Assembly: GCA_045538755.1 (NCBI GenBank)
Contig: JAZQEC010000041.1
Location: 1 to 64,000, forward strand
Direction: 5' to 3'
Length of the DNA: 64,000 nt
From: UBA1738 sp045538755
GTDB taxonomy: Bacteria; Bacillota; Clostridia; UBA1381
The notes under the pieces were generated by a model. The model made no database searches. It saw nothing but the letters and a program-made list of their open reading frames with translations, and was not told the origin of the DNA. Both the position numbers and the translations under genes were made by a program. Of the stretch, positions 14,765 through 23,629 are shown one piece after another (the stretch's first letter is position 1; each line of letters opens with the position of its first letter).

Positions 14765-15991
14765 ATGAATTTATTAAAGAAAACTCTACTTTTGACATCA
14801 CTCGTATTTTCTATTTCTGTAATTTCTGCATCTGCGGCAGTTATCGAATTTGCAATAGGCGATACAGGATATATGTGTGAAAAAGACGAAGTAATAACAA
14901 AAGGTGTGTCTGAAGCCGCTCCATTTATAAATGCAAGCGGAAGAACTATGGTGCCGGTGCGTGTAATTGCAGACGCATTCGGTGCTAAAACAGGTTGGGA
15001 TGGAGATAGCCGTAAAGTCACAATTTCTTCAGGTGATAAAAATGTTGTGCTCACAATAGACAGCCCTGTTGCACTTGTTGGCAGCGCAGAAGAAATTCTC
15101 GACTGTGCACCGGTTATTGTAAATGACAGAACATTTGTTCCGCTAAGGTTTGTGAGCGAAGCGCTTTCATATAATGTAAATTATGTTAATGCAACAAAGC
15201 AGATTGTAATTGATGATACTCCTACGGTTATAAAATGCGGAGATGTAAGCATTTCACTTGCGGAGTTTAAGACGTTGTATAATATTTTCTATCAGTCTAC
15301 ATATCAAGAGTTAGAACAAGGTCAAGTAACGGAAGATGAATTGTCTGACTATTTGATGGCGGAAACAATTAATTTACTTAGCAATGTTGCAATCATATAC
15401 AATGAGTTTCCAGGTATGACACTTTCTGCTGCGGACTGTGAAGAAATAAGGCGTGGAATAGAAAATGATAGTAACTACTATGAAGCACCATTAAAAGGAA
15501 TTGATGCACTTGTACATGAAAAGCACTATTATGGATTTCAAATGTCAGATAGTATTATTCAAAATATTCTAAATAATAATGATATAGAACAAATTTATGC
15601 ATCAGAATATATTAGGGCAAAGCATATTTTGGTAGGTACAGAAGCTCTTGCTGATGATACATACAAAGCGGTTTTAGAAGGCGAAGATTTTGATACATAT
15701 AGAATGCTAATTAATACAGATTCAGGACAACCTTCTGACGGATATGTCTTTACTAAGGGATATATGGTTCAGGAATTTGAAGAGGCAGCGTTTAGCTTGG
15801 AAGTAGGAGCAATTTCGAATCCTGTTAAAACAGATTATGGATATCACATTATAAAGAGAGAGGAACTACCTGAACTAACAGAGGATATGAAAGTTAGTAT
15901 AGCCACGGATATTGTAAGAAAAAAAATAGGAGAAGCAGGACGTCCCGAACTTCTAATACCGGTTGAAGAATTAAAAGGATTATTAAAATAA
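14765..15991 (+). CDS. Exported stalk-domain / parvulin peptidyl-prolyl isomerase (PrsA-like)
   Basis: The 408-residue protein has a signal peptide (about 1-24, SASAA) without a lipobox cysteine. A stalk domain (PF07833 type, about 25-152) carries TMVPVRVIADAFG and RTFVPLRFVSEAL. A helical chaperone-like region (about 155-280) leads into a parvulin domain at about 283-367 (RAKHILVG, then FSLEVGAISNPVKTDYGYHIIK). PrsA-type foldases help exported proteins fold outside the membrane. Classical PrsA is a lipoprotein; here the stalk domain replaces lipid anchoring or adds a wall-proximal module. AGGAGG precedes the start. Confidence 0.9.
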   Translation: MNLLKKTLLLTSLVFSISVISASAAVIEFAIGDTGYMCEKDEVITKGVSEAAPFINASGRTMVPVRVIADAFGAKTGWDGDSRKVTISSGDKNVVLTIDSPVALVGSAEEILDCAPVIVNDRTFVPLRFVSEALSYNVNYVNATKQIVIDDTPTVIKCGDVSISLAEFKTLYNIFYQSTYQELEQGQVTEDELSDYLMAETINLLSNVAIIYNEFPGMTLSAADCEEIRRGIENDSNYYEAPLKGIDALVHEKHYYGFQMSDSIIQNILNNNDIEQIYASEYIRAKHILVGTEALADDTYKAVLEGEDFDTYRMLINTDSGQPSDGYVFTKGYMVQEFEEAAFSLEVGAISNPVKTDYGYHIIKREELPELTEDMKVSIATDIVRKKIGEAGRPELLIPVEELKGLLK

Positions 15992-16017
15992 TAATTGTAT
16001 ACGACATTAGCGTAGAA

Positions 16018-16053
16018 AAAAATAGCGGTGATTTTAAATCACCGTTATTTTTG
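16018..16053 (+). terminator. Terminator of foldase gene
   Basis: AAAAATAGCGGTGATTT pairs with AAATCACCGTTATTTTT (one G-T pair) with a minimal loop. Confidence 0.85.
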
Positions 16054-16164
16054 TGAACCTACGGAAACTCTATTGCATTTTCACCTATTTTAACATTGTG
16101 ACGACTTTTCAAAATTTTGTGCGGTCAAAGATGTCGGGAAATTGTGATTTTATTCCGTTCATAT

Positions 16165-16195
16165 TACAAAAGCGGTACAGCAATAGCTGTACCGC
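16165..16195 (-). terminator. Terminator of secG (minus strand)
   Basis: GCGGTACAGC and GCTGTACCGC form a perfect 10-bp stem with an AATA loop. On the minus strand it is followed by TTTTGTAAT, so it ends secG. Confidence 0.75.
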
Positions 16196-16208
16196 CAGTA
16201 ATTGTAAT

Positions 16209-16451
16209 TTATGCATTTAAAATACCGAGAACAACAGTTGTAATCAGGAAAAGAATAGCTAAAACAGTTGTCATTTTAGAAAACATAGAAGCCTTTGTTC
16301 TTCCTGCGTTCTTGCTGAAAAATGAATCGCCGGCATCAGGTGTTGAACCTGTAATGCCTTTCATACCCGGATCCTTACCTTCTTGCAACAGTACGACAGC
16401 TACCAAAGCAACAGTTACAATGATATGCAAAACTAAAAATACTGTACTCAT
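16209..16451 (-). CDS. secG: Preprotein translocase subunit SecG
   Basis: The 80-residue protein has two membrane helices (about 4-22 and 59-77). Between them the conserved SecG segment LLQEGKDPGMKGITG is followed by a Gly/Ser-rich loop with FFSKNAGRT. SecG assists SecYE in protein export. AGGAGG lies 9 bases before the ATG. Confidence 0.95.
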   Translation of the reverse strand: MSTVFLVLHIIVTVALVAVVLLQEGKDPGMKGITGSTPDAGDSFFSKNAGRTKASMFSKMTTVLAILFLITTVVLGILNA

Positions 16452-16489
16452 CTGCAGTAACCTCCTAAAATTAATAATATAACGGATAT

Positions 16490-16518
16490 ATTATACCACC
16501 TTATTAAATATTTTACAA
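16490..16518 (-). promoter_or_regulatory. Promoter of secG
   Basis: On the minus strand TTGTAA (complement of 16513-16518) and TATAAT (complement of 16490-16495) are spaced 17 bp. Confidence 0.65.
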
Positions 16519-16654
16519 GGCTTTTTTTTAGTTTTTTAGTATAATTTTGAAAAAAGTAAGAAATGTTACGAAATTGTAAGGAAAAATATGTAGAAACGTG
16601 TAGAAAAGTATGATAAAATAAAAAAGTATTATAATAGGAAAGGTGTTTGTACGA

Positions 16655-17635
16655 ATGAAAAAGGTTTTTGCGCTGGCTTTAGCGGCAATAATATCGCTTT
16701 CAACTGTTGCTGAGGCAAATACAGAAATAAGTGTAGTATATAACGGGAATGAAGTTGCTTTTAGCGAATCGCCAGTAATTGTAAATGATAAAACTCTTGT
16801 TCAGCTAAGGCCAATAGCCGAGGCAATGGACCTTCAAATAAGCTTTGAAAACGGTCAGGTATTTTTGTCAGATAATGAAAATGTTGTAGTATTTACGCAA
16901 AATTCTAAAACTGTAAAAATAAATGACGAAGAATATTTTATGGATGTACCGATGGTGATTAAAAACGACTATACCTTTGTCCCGGTAAGAGATCTGGCAG
17001 AGCCATTTGGAAGTGTGGTTACCTATGACGGAGTAACCAAAACTGTCACAATAGAAAGAGCTGTAAAACAGGAAATTGCTACCGGATGCGGAAGCTATAA
17101 TTCAGTGTACTTTTATCAGTCACAGCCGGATTTGGGGTTTGAAAACAACGGTCGTGGATACTGCTGGGTATGCTCGTATGCAATGCTATTTTCAAATGCT
17201 ACAAAAGAAGTAATAACTCCGCTTGATATTGCACAGTATAATATAGATGCAGGATATAATGGAAACTATATGGCAGGGCATAGTGCTCTTGCAGATGATT
17301 TTGGATTAAAGCTTGTTCCTGCTCTTTCGGAAGATTCTATATATTACGGAGGCTTTAATACAAAAAATAAAGGTGAAACGACTCTTAATAATATTGCTAC
17401 TGATGATGACGCTAAAGCGGCAATATGCGAAGCACTCGACAATTTTCCATGCGGTGTAATTGTCCGTTATGAGGGATATCCTCATTCGATGATGGCTGTA
17501 TCGTATGATGATAGTAATATATATTTTAACGATCCTGGTTTAAAGGACGGCGAGCATATCACATTTGAAAATACTTGCCTGAAAAAGTTTAATCTGTCGA
17601 ATATCTCATATATTCAGGCTGTTGAGGTTAAATAA
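16655..17635 (+). CDS. Exported stalk-domain protein with papain-fold (C39-like) peptidase domain
   Basis: The ATG at 16655 with AGGAAAGG upstream is preferred over an in-frame GTG at 16643. The 326-residue product has a signal peptide (about 1-21, VAEA) and a stalk domain at about 25-135 (KTLVQLRPIAEAM, YTFVPVRDLAEPFG). The papain-like domain at about 145-326 has GYCWVCSYAM with Cys170 as likely nucleophile, YPHSMMAV with His277, and YFNDPG with Asp293. This is the C39-like layout of Firmicute surface peptidases. The substrate is unknown. It overlaps the HAD gene by one base, so the two are cotranscribed. Confidence 0.82.
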   Translation: MKKVFALALAAIISLSTVAEANTEISVVYNGNEVAFSESPVIVNDKTLVQLRPIAEAMDLQISFENGQVFLSDNENVVVFTQNSKTVKINDEEYFMDVPMVIKNDYTFVPVRDLAEPFGSVVTYDGVTKTVTIERAVKQEIATGCGSYNSVYFYQSQPDLGFENNGRGYCWVCSYAMLFSNATKEVITPLDIAQYNIDAGYNGNYMAGHSALADDFGLKLVPALSEDSIYYGGFNTKNKGETTLNNIATDDDAKAAICEALDNFPCGVIVRYEGYPHSMMAVSYDDSNIYFNDPGLKDGEHITFENTCLKKFNLSNISYIQAVEVK

Positions 17636-18201
17636 TGAATGTTTATGATTTTGACAACACTATCTATGACGGAGAAAGTGTTGTCGACTTTTATCTGTTT
17701 CTTCTGAAAAAAAATCCACGTCTAATTAGAATTTTGCCTAAAGTCATACAGATGCTTTTAAAATATAAGGCATGCCGCATTTCAGAAGAAGAACTTTTAG
17801 CTACTGCACAGAACTATGCTACAAAACTTTTTCGATATGCACAAGACAAAGACCTTGTATCTGAGTTTTGGAGTAAAAATCAAAAGAAAATTAAAAAGTT
17901 CTACCTTGAAAATAAAAAGGAAGACGATGTTATAATTTCTGCGAGTTCTGGTTTTTTAATTGGTAGTATATGTAGAAAGATTGGTATAAAAAAAGTTATT
18001 GCATCTGAGATTGATATTCGTACCGGTGAAATTTTGCAAATTTGTTATCGCAAAAATAAACCCGAAATTTTTAAGAAACACTTTCCGGATGCTGTGATTG
18101 ATGAATTTTATACCGATTCTATGAATGACAGCCCTATGTTCAAGCTTGCAAAGAAGGTTTATTTAGTAAAAGGGAATAAAGTAAAGGAATGGATACGATG
18201 A
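17635..18201 (+). CDS. HAD-IB family phosphatase
   Basis: The 188-residue protein starts NVYDFDNTIYDGESVVDFY (nucleophile Asp5 and Asp7 in DFDNT). It has the IB-type SASSGFLIGSICRKIG motif II region (about 101-116) and DEFYTDSMNDSPMFKLA (about 156-172) with the metal-binding Asp pair. This arrangement is shared with SerB-like and PSPase-like HAD-IB enzymes. The substrate is unknown. It overlaps the upstream peptidase by one base and the downstream Nudix gene by 13 bases. Confidence 0.87.
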   Translation: MNVYDFDNTIYDGESVVDFYLFLLKKNPRLIRILPKVIQMLLKYKACRISEEELLATAQNYATKLFRYAQDKDLVSEFWSKNQKKIKKFYLENKKEDDVIISASSGFLIGSICRKIGIKKVIASEIDIRTGEILQICYRKNKPEIFKKHFPDAVIDEFYTDSMNDSPMFKLAKKVYLVKGNKVKEWIR

Positions 18202-18608
18202 AATATGAAAAATCCTGCGGAGCTGTGATTTTCCGCAATATATCAGGAATTAGAGAATACCTTTTAATTATGAATAAGAAAGGGAATGCAAGAGGACATT
18301 GGGGCTTTCCGAAAGGACACATTGAGCAAGGCGAAAACGAGTTTCAAACTGCAGCAAGGGAAATTTTTGAAGAAACAGGGCTTAGCGTCGTGTTCTGTGG
18401 CGGAGCCAGAGAAATTTCATCTTATAGCCCGAGACAAGGCGTTGAAAAGGATGTTGTATATTTTCTTGCAACACCGAAAAATGATGCAAAGGTAAGGCTT
18501 CAGGCAGAGGAAGTCGCAGAATATAAGTGGTGCAGTGTAAAAGAGGCTCGTACACTTCTTACTTATGATATCGTTATTTTAGAAAAGATGGAAAGAGCAT
18601 TTTTATAA
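18189..18608 (+). CDS. Nudix hydrolase (Ap4A-hydrolase-like)
   Basis: The 139-residue protein has the Nudix box GHIEQGENEFQTAAREIFEE reaching ETG, preceded by GHWGFPKG. This resembles bis(5'-nucleosyl)-tetraphosphatases, which clear dinucleoside polyphosphates. A second ATG at 18198 sits 10 bases after AAAGGA and may be the true start. It overlaps the HAD phosphatase gene and is followed by a promoter for upp. Confidence 0.88.
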   Translation: MDTMKYEKSCGAVIFRNISGIREYLLIMNKKGNARGHWGFPKGHIEQGENEFQTAAREIFEETGLSVVFCGGAREISSYSPRQGVEKDVVYFLATPKNDAKVRLQAEEVAEYKWCSVKEARTLLTYDIVILEKMERAFL

Positions 18609-18615
18609 AATAATG

Positions 18616-18644
18616 TGGACAAATTTTCTTTTTTGGTATATAAT
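18616..18644 (+). promoter_or_regulatory. Promoter of upp
   Basis: TGGACA at 18616-18621 and TATAAT at 18639-18644 are spaced 17 bp. Confidence 0.65.
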
Positions 18645-18704
18645 ATCATATAAAAGTAGTGAACTTGTAATGAAAAAAATTAGTATAGAAAGGAACTACA
18701 TAAA

Positions 18705-19334
18705 ATGAAAGAAAATGTATATGTAATGAATCATCCGCTTATTCAGCATAAGCTGTCAATTATGCGCGACAAAAATACATCTGTAAAGGATTTTCGTGAA
18801 TGTGCACATGAAATAGGATTGCTTTTAGGATATGAAGCTACAAAGGACTTGGAGCTTGAAGACTTTGAAATAGAAACTCCTATTACAAAGATGACTGCAA
18901 AAAGAACCAAAAGAAAAGTAGCACTTGTTCCGATTTTAAGAGCGGGACTTGGAATGGTTGATGCACTTATGGATCTTATTCCGGCTGCAAAGATAGGTCA
19001 TATAGGACTTTACAGAAATGAAGAAACACTGGAGCCTGTTGAATATTATTGCAAGATGCCGACCGATCTCGATAAGCGTCAGGTTTTGGTGTTAGACCCT
19101 ATGCTTGCAACAGGCGGAAGTGCTATTGATGCGATTACAATGATAAAAAAACGTGGTGCAAAAAAAATAAAGTTCGTATGTATCATTGCTGCACCTCAAG
19201 GTGTTGAGGCGCTTCAAAAGATACATCCTGATGTTGATATATACTGCGGAGCAGTTGATGAAAAACTTAACGAAAACGGATATATTGTTCCAGGATTAGG
19301 CGACGCAGGCGACAGATTGTTTGGAACACTTTAA
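18705..19334 (+). CDS. upp: Uracil phosphoribosyltransferase
   Basis: Upp converts uracil and PRPP into UMP for pyrimidine salvage. The 209-residue protein has the typical N-terminus NHPLIQHKLSIMRDKNTS, PILRAGLGMVD, the PRPP motif VLDPMLATGGSAIDAI and the uracil-binding C-terminus YIVPGLGDAGDRLFGT. The length is normal. AAAGGAAC precedes the start. It may be read together with trmB. Confidence 0.98.
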   Translation: MKENVYVMNHPLIQHKLSIMRDKNTSVKDFRECAHEIGLLLGYEATKDLELEDFEIETPITKMTAKRTKRKVALVPILRAGLGMVDALMDLIPAAKIGHIGLYRNEETLEPVEYYCKMPTDLDKRQVLVLDPMLATGGSAIDAITMIKKRGAKKIKFVCIIAAPQGVEALQKIHPDVDIYCGAVDEKLNENGYIVPGLGDAGDRLFGTL

Positions 19335-19412
19335 TATTTTATGCGGGGCGGTGAATGCATCGTCCCACAAATTTTGTACGGCATATTTTGCTTTAGACGG
19401 AGGAATAGTTTT

Positions 19413-20057
19413 ATGCGGATGCGTAAAAAGAAAAATTGTGAAATAAGGCTTGAAAAAAGCGGAGATTTGTGGATTCGTGAGCCGGAAAACTTAAAAGGCA
19501 AGTGGTATGAGGAATTTGGTAATGAAAATCCTATACATATTGAGATTGGCTGCGGAAAGGGTAAATTCATTTCCGAAATGGCGCAAAAATATCCGGATAT
19601 CAATTTTGTTGCAATCGAGGTTGTAAGGGATGTAATGGTACTTGCTATGGAAAAGGCACAGCCTTTAGAGCTTAAAAACCTGCGGTTTATAATAGCTGAT
19701 GCCGCAAAGCTTTCAGAGTACTTCAAAAAGGGTGAAGCAAGAAGAATATATCTTAATTTTTCCGACCCGTGGAAAAAGAACAAGCAGGCAAAACGCAGAC
19801 TTACGCATAAAAACTTCCTTGATGTTTATAAAAAGGTGCTTTTAGATGGCGACTTTGTATGCTTTAAAACAGATAACCAAAAACTATTTGAATTTTCCTT
19901 AAACTCTTTTGCTGAAGAAAATTTTAAGATGTCAGATATTACGTTTGACCTTCATAATTCGGGATTTGAAGATAATGTAATGACGGAATACGAGACAAGA
20001 TTTTCAGAGCAAGGAATGCCTATTTATAGGGTTTGTGCAAAATTTATTGAAAAGTAA
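19413..20057 (+). CDS. trmB: tRNA (guanine-N7)-methyltransferase
   Basis: TrmB methylates G46 of tRNAs. The 214-residue protein shows the SAM-binding IEIGCGKGKFI, FVAIEVVRDVM and the family signature IYLNFSDPWKKNKQAKRRLT, then FKTDNQKLFEFS. The start is set at the ATG at 19413 behind ACGGAGGAA; the frame is open further upstream but without a ribosome binding site or similarity to the family. It follows upp at 78 bases. Confidence 0.96.
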   Translation: MRMRKKKNCEIRLEKSGDLWIREPENLKGKWYEEFGNENPIHIEIGCGKGKFISEMAQKYPDINFVAIEVVRDVMVLAMEKAQPLELKNLRFIIADAAKLSEYFKKGEARRIYLNFSDPWKKNKQAKRRLTHKNFLDVYKKVLLDGDFVCFKTDNQKLFEFSLNSFAEENFKMSDITFDLHNSGFEDNVMTEYETRFSEQGMPIYRVCAKFIEK

Positions 20058-20063
20058 TGAAAT

Positions 20064-20104
20064 AAAAAATGATGGATTGCATTTTATGCGTTCCATCATT
20101 TTGT
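20064..20104. terminator. Bidirectional terminator between trmB and hisJ
   Basis: AAAATGATGGA pairs with TCCATCATTTT, with an inner TGCA/TGC extension. A/T-runs on both sides suit both the trmB and the his operon transcripts. Confidence 0.8.
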
Positions 20105-20105
20105 T

Positions 20106-20882
20106 TTAAAGGGTAATTAACTCGATGCCTTTTAGCTTTGATACTTCAAAGTATTTTTGAAATTCAAAGCAGAGAGTATCTTTTGAATGCGAGTCACTTG
20201 ACAAAATAAACTTTCCACCCTTTTCTTTTATGTAGTCAAGAATTTTCGGAGAGGGATAGGCGGTGGTTTTATAACCTCTTGAGATTGCTCCTGTGTTAAT
20301 TTCAAATGGGATATTATATTTTACCAGTTTGTCAATAGCCTTTTTGTATGCCGAAACATATCTTTGGTTATCCTCATCAAACAAATTATGTTTTTCGTTA
20401 AACTTACACACTATATCAAAGTGCCCAATTATATCGGCATTTAACTTTTCGGGGATTTTTGAAACGGTATCAAAATAATCCTCGCAAAGAGCATAGAAGT
20501 CGCCGCCATAATATTTTTCTGAAGCATCTCTTAATGTTTGAACGTCATTATCTATCGGAAAATATCCATTTCCTACTTTAATGTAGTGGACGGAGCCTAT
20601 AACGTAATCAAAACAGTCTGTACTCATTTTGGAGTAAAAATCCTGTTCAATGCCGCACAGAATTTCAATTTTGCCTGCATATTTTTCTTTCAAGGCTAAA
20701 ATTTCTGCTTTATATTTTGCTACATCCTCCTTTTTCATACAGTATTCTTCATCAAAAAATGTATATGAATGTCCGGAAAATCCTATTTTATCCATTCCCC
20801 GGGAAATAGCTGAAATAACTATTTCATCGGGAGTATTTTTTCCATCGCAAAAAGTTGTATGAACATGAAAATCGCTTATCAT
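20106..20882 (-). CDS. hisJ: Histidinol-phosphatase, PHP family
   Basis: HisJ removes phosphate from histidinol phosphate. The 258-residue PHP-fold protein has the metal-binding FHVHTTFCDGKN, GFSGHS, CGIEQDF, SVHYI, IGHFD and SSDSH motifs expected of the family. It is the last gene of the his operon and overlaps hisIE by 4 bases. It is the PHP type, unrelated to the HAD-type enzyme of enterobacteria. Confidence 0.94.
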   Translation of the reverse strand: MISDFHVHTTFCDGKNTPDEIVISAISRGMDKIGFSGHSYTFFDEEYCMKKEDVAKYKAEILALKEKYAGKIEILCGIEQDFYSKMSTDCFDYVIGSVHYIKVGNGYFPIDNDVQTLRDASEKYYGGDFYALCEDYFDTVSKIPEKLNADIIGHFDIVCKFNEKHNLFDEDNQRYVSAYKKAIDKLVKYNIPFEINTGAISRGYKTTAYPSPKILDYIKEKGGKFILSSDSHSKDTLCFEFQKYFEVSKLKGIELITL

Positions 20883-21529
20883 TGTGTCATCTTCTCCTGC
20901 TTGATTTTATGGTCAATAACGTGACGTGATGCAAGCTCTTTGTGTATGTCTTCAAGAGAAATGCCCATCTCAATCATAAGTACCATTATATGGTATAGAA
21001 GGTCGGCAATTTCATAAATCGTTTCTTTTTTGTCATTGGATTTTGCACCGATAATGACTTCGGTAGATTCCTCACCGACTTTTTTCAAGATTTTATCAAT
21101 TCCCTTTTCAAAGAGGTAAGTGGTGTATGAACCTTCCTTTTTATCAGTTTTTCTGCCGCGAATAAGCTCCATAAGACTTTCGTAAGAAAATTCTGAAAGC
21201 TCATCGCTTTCCCATACGGGACTTTCAAAGCATGAATCAGTCCCTAAATGACACGCAGGACCGTCTTTTTCAACGACAACGACGAGTGCATCCTTGTCGC
21301 AATCAGCTGTGATGGAAACGATATGCTGATAGTTTCCGCTTGTTTCGCCTTTTAACCAAAGCTCGTCTCTTGAGCGGCTGTAAAAACAGGTAAGACCTTT
21401 GTCCATAGAAATTTTAAGACTTTCCTTGTTCATATAAGCGAGGGTTAAGACCTTCTTCGTCACCGAGTCGACAACAATCGCCGGAATTAAACCTTTTTCG
21501 TCAAATTTAAGTTCGTCAATATTTATCAT
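20879..21529 (-). CDS. hisIE: Phosphoribosyl-AMP cyclohydrolase / phosphoribosyl-ATP pyrophosphatase
   Basis: This bifunctional 216-residue enzyme catalyses steps 2 and 3 of histidine synthesis. The HisI part (about 1-112) has LAYMNKESL, YSRSRDELWLKGETSGN and the zinc-binding ADCDKDA and GPACHLG. The HisE part (about 115-216) has YTTYLFEKGIDKILKKVGEE and EIADLLYH. The fusion is common in bacteria. It overlaps hisJ by 4 bases and follows hisF by 11. Confidence 0.96.
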   Translation of the reverse strand: MINIDELKFDEKGLIPAIVVDSVTKKVLTLAYMNKESLKISMDKGLTCFYSRSRDELWLKGETSGNYQHIVSITADCDKDALVVVVEKDGPACHLGTDSCFESPVWESDELSEFSYESLMELIRGRKTDKKEGSYTTYLFEKGIDKILKKVGEESTEVIIGAKSNDKKETIYEIADLLYHIMVLMIEMGISLEDIHKELASRHVIDHKIKQEKMTQ

Positions 21530-21540
21530 TTTTTTCTCCT

Positions 21541-22299
21541 TTATAACCTAACAGGGATATTTTCTTTTAAAAGTTCCTTTTTTAAATCTGGGATTGAAAC
21601 CTCGCCGAAGTGGAATATAGATGCGGCAAGTCCGGCATCAACCTTTGGCAAGGTTTTAAACAGTGTGGTAAAGTCTGAAACTTTACCTGCGCCTCCTGAG
21701 GCTATTACAGGAACATTTACAGCATTTGAAACAGCATCTAACATTTCAAGGTCAAATCCGCCCTTAACGCCATCTGTGTCAATAGAGTTTAACACAACCT
21801 CGCCTGCGCCCATATCGACGCATCTTTTAATCCATGAAATAGCTTCCATGCCTGTGTTTTCTCTGCCGCCTTTTGCGAAAACTTTGAAAACCCCGTCAAC
21901 ACGCTTAACATCGGCTGAAATAACAACACATTGGTTACCGTAAAGCTTTGCCGCCTCGTAAATCAAGTTGGGATTTTTTATTGCACCCGAGTTAACACTT
22001 ACTTTATCTGCGCCGCATTTTAAAACACGGTCAAAATCGGCAACTGTGTTTATGCCTCCTCCGACGGTTAGTGGAATGAAGATTGTTCTTGCAACTTCGC
22101 ACAGAATGTCGGTAAATAACGACCTTCCTTCGCTTGATGCCGTTATATCATAGAAAACAAGCTCATCAGCACCATTGTCGGAATAATACTTTGCAAGACT
22201 GATAGGCGATGAAACGTCAGAAAGCCCTGAAAAATTAACACCTTTTACAACTCTGCCGTCTTTAACGTCGAGGCAGGGGATAATACGTTTTGTAATCAT
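21541..22299 (-). CDS. hisF: Imidazole glycerol phosphate synthase, cyclase subunit
   Basis: The 252-residue beta/alpha barrel has RIIPCLDVKDGRVVKGVNF with catalytic Asp11, the matching Asp in NSIDTDGVKGGFD, PLTVGGGI and PVIASGGAG. With HisH it forms IGP and AICAR from PRFAR. It overlaps hisA by 4 bases. Confidence 0.98.
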   Translation of the reverse strand: MITKRIIPCLDVKDGRVVKGVNFSGLSDVSSPISLAKYYSDNGADELVFYDITASSEGRSLFTDILCEVARTIFIPLTVGGGINTVADFDRVLKCGADKVSVNSGAIKNPNLIYEAAKLYGNQCVVISADVKRVDGVFKVFAKGGRENTGMEAISWIKRCVDMGAGEVVLNSIDTDGVKGGFDLEMLDAVSNAVNVPVIASGGAGKVSDFTTLFKTLPKVDAGLAASIFHFGEVSIPDLKKELLKENIPVRL

Positions 22300-23009
22300 T
22301 TTGCCACCTCGATTGCTTCTTTTATAGAGATTGCTCCTGTGTAGTATGCCTTTCCGATGATTGCGCCGTAAATGCCGAGATTTGCGAGTTTTTTCACATC
22401 ATCAAGAGAGGAAACCCCACCTGAAGCAGTAATAGCTACATTGAATTTTTGGGAAAGTTCACGGTAAAGTTCGTGATTTGTACCCTGCATCGCACCGTCT
22501 TTGGAAATGTCGGTACAAATTATGGTTTTAACACCTAAATCCTGGATCTTTTTGCAGAAATCAAAGCAGGAGTACTCAGATTTTTCGGTCCAGCCTTTTA
22601 TGGCAACAAATCCGTCCTTTATATCAACACCAACGGCAATCTTGTCTCCGTAGGCAGAAAGAGCAGTTTTTAAAAACTCCTCGTCATTAACAGCTGCAGT
22701 TCCCAAAATTACACGGTCGACACCAGCGCTTATATATTCGCTTATCACTTCCATACTGCGAATACCTCCGCCTACTTCAACGAAAAGGTCAGCGCTGTCG
22801 ATTATTTTTTTTATTGTATCAAGATTAGGCGTAGTACCGCTTTTTGCACCTTCCAAGTCTACTATGTGCAAAAATTTCGCACCCTGCTTTTCGAAATCCT
22901 GCGCAAATTCTGCAGGGTTGTCGCTGTAAACAGTCATTTTTTCGTATTCGCCCTTTAAAAGACGTACAGCTTTTCCTTCATATAAGTCTATTGCCGGAAA
23001 TATATTCAT
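22296..23009 (-). CDS. hisA: ProFAR isomerase
   Basis: HisA isomerises ProFAR to PRFAR. The 237-residue barrel has FPAIDLYEGKAVRL with catalytic Asp8, HIVDLEGAKSG, EVGGGIRS, TDISKDGAMQG with the second Asp, and ITASGGVSS. It overlaps hisF and hisH by 4 bases each. Confidence 0.97.
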   Translation of the reverse strand: MNIFPAIDLYEGKAVRLLKGEYEKMTVYSDNPAEFAQDFEKQGAKFLHIVDLEGAKSGTTPNLDTIKKIIDSADLFVEVGGGIRSMEVISEYISAGVDRVILGTAAVNDEEFLKTALSAYGDKIAVGVDIKDGFVAIKGWTEKSEYSCFDFCKKIQDLGVKTIICTDISKDGAMQGTNHELYRELSQKFNVAITASGGVSSLDDVKKLANLGIYGAIIGKAYYTGAISIKEAIEVAK

Positions 23010-23629
23010 TTTATTACCTCCATTTCGCAGAATGCACGAAGAATATTAAGCCCTACTGTTCCGCTTTTTTCAGGATGAAACTGACATCCGAAGACATTAC
23101 CTGAAGCAACTGCTGCAGTAAGATTAGCACCATATTCGGAGGTTGCTATTACACTTTCTTCGCAGTTAGCGCCATAGAAGGAATGAACAAAGTACACAAA
23201 ATCCCCGTCTTTAATATACTTAAAAAGCGGTGATTTTTCACCTTTTATAGAGAGCGCATTCCAACCGATATGCGGGATTTTAAGGTTTTTGTCAATGACA
23301 TCTTTAATAGGGCGTATTTCTCCTTTAATAAGCCCCAGACCTTTATGCTCGCCATATTCAAAGCTTTTTTCGAAAAGTAACTGCATACCAAGACAAATGC
23401 CGAGAATTGGTTTGCCTTTTGCTGCTTCGCTTTTTAAAATGTCGGCAAGCCCGCTTTTTTGAAGCTTTTCTGCAGCGTCGCCGAATGCGCCAACGCCGGG
23501 AAGAATTATTTTATCAGCAGCCTCAATTTCTGATTTGTCGCTTGTGACCGTGACGTCAAAACCGATTGCCGCAAAGGAGCTTTTTAAGGAGAAAAGATTT
23601 CCCACACCATAATCTACAATAGCAATCAT
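23006..23629 (-). CDS. hisH: Imidazole glycerol phosphate synthase, glutaminase subunit
   Basis: The 207-residue class-I amidotransferase has DYGVGNLFS, LPGVGAFGDA, the nucleophile loop ILGICLGMQLL, and the His-Glu pair in FGCQFHPEKSG. It supplies ammonia to HisF. Stop and start of the neighbours touch: hisB ends at 23630 and hisA begins at 23009. Confidence 0.97.
   Translation of the reverse strand: MIAIVDYGVGNLFSLKSSFAAIGFDVTVTSDKSEIEAADKIILPGVGAFGDAAEKLQKSGLADILKSEAAKGKPILGICLGMQLLFEKSFEYGEHKGLGLIKGEIRPIKDVIDKNLKIPHIGWNALSIKGEKSPLFKYIKDGDFVYFVHSFYGANCEESVIATSEYGANLTAAVASGNVFGCQFHPEKSGTVGLNILRAFCEMEVIK

Noticed and set aside
16117..16482. 121-codon plus-strand frame opposite secG
   Set aside because: It is the antisense of secG, has no ribosome binding site, and secG on the minus strand is certain.
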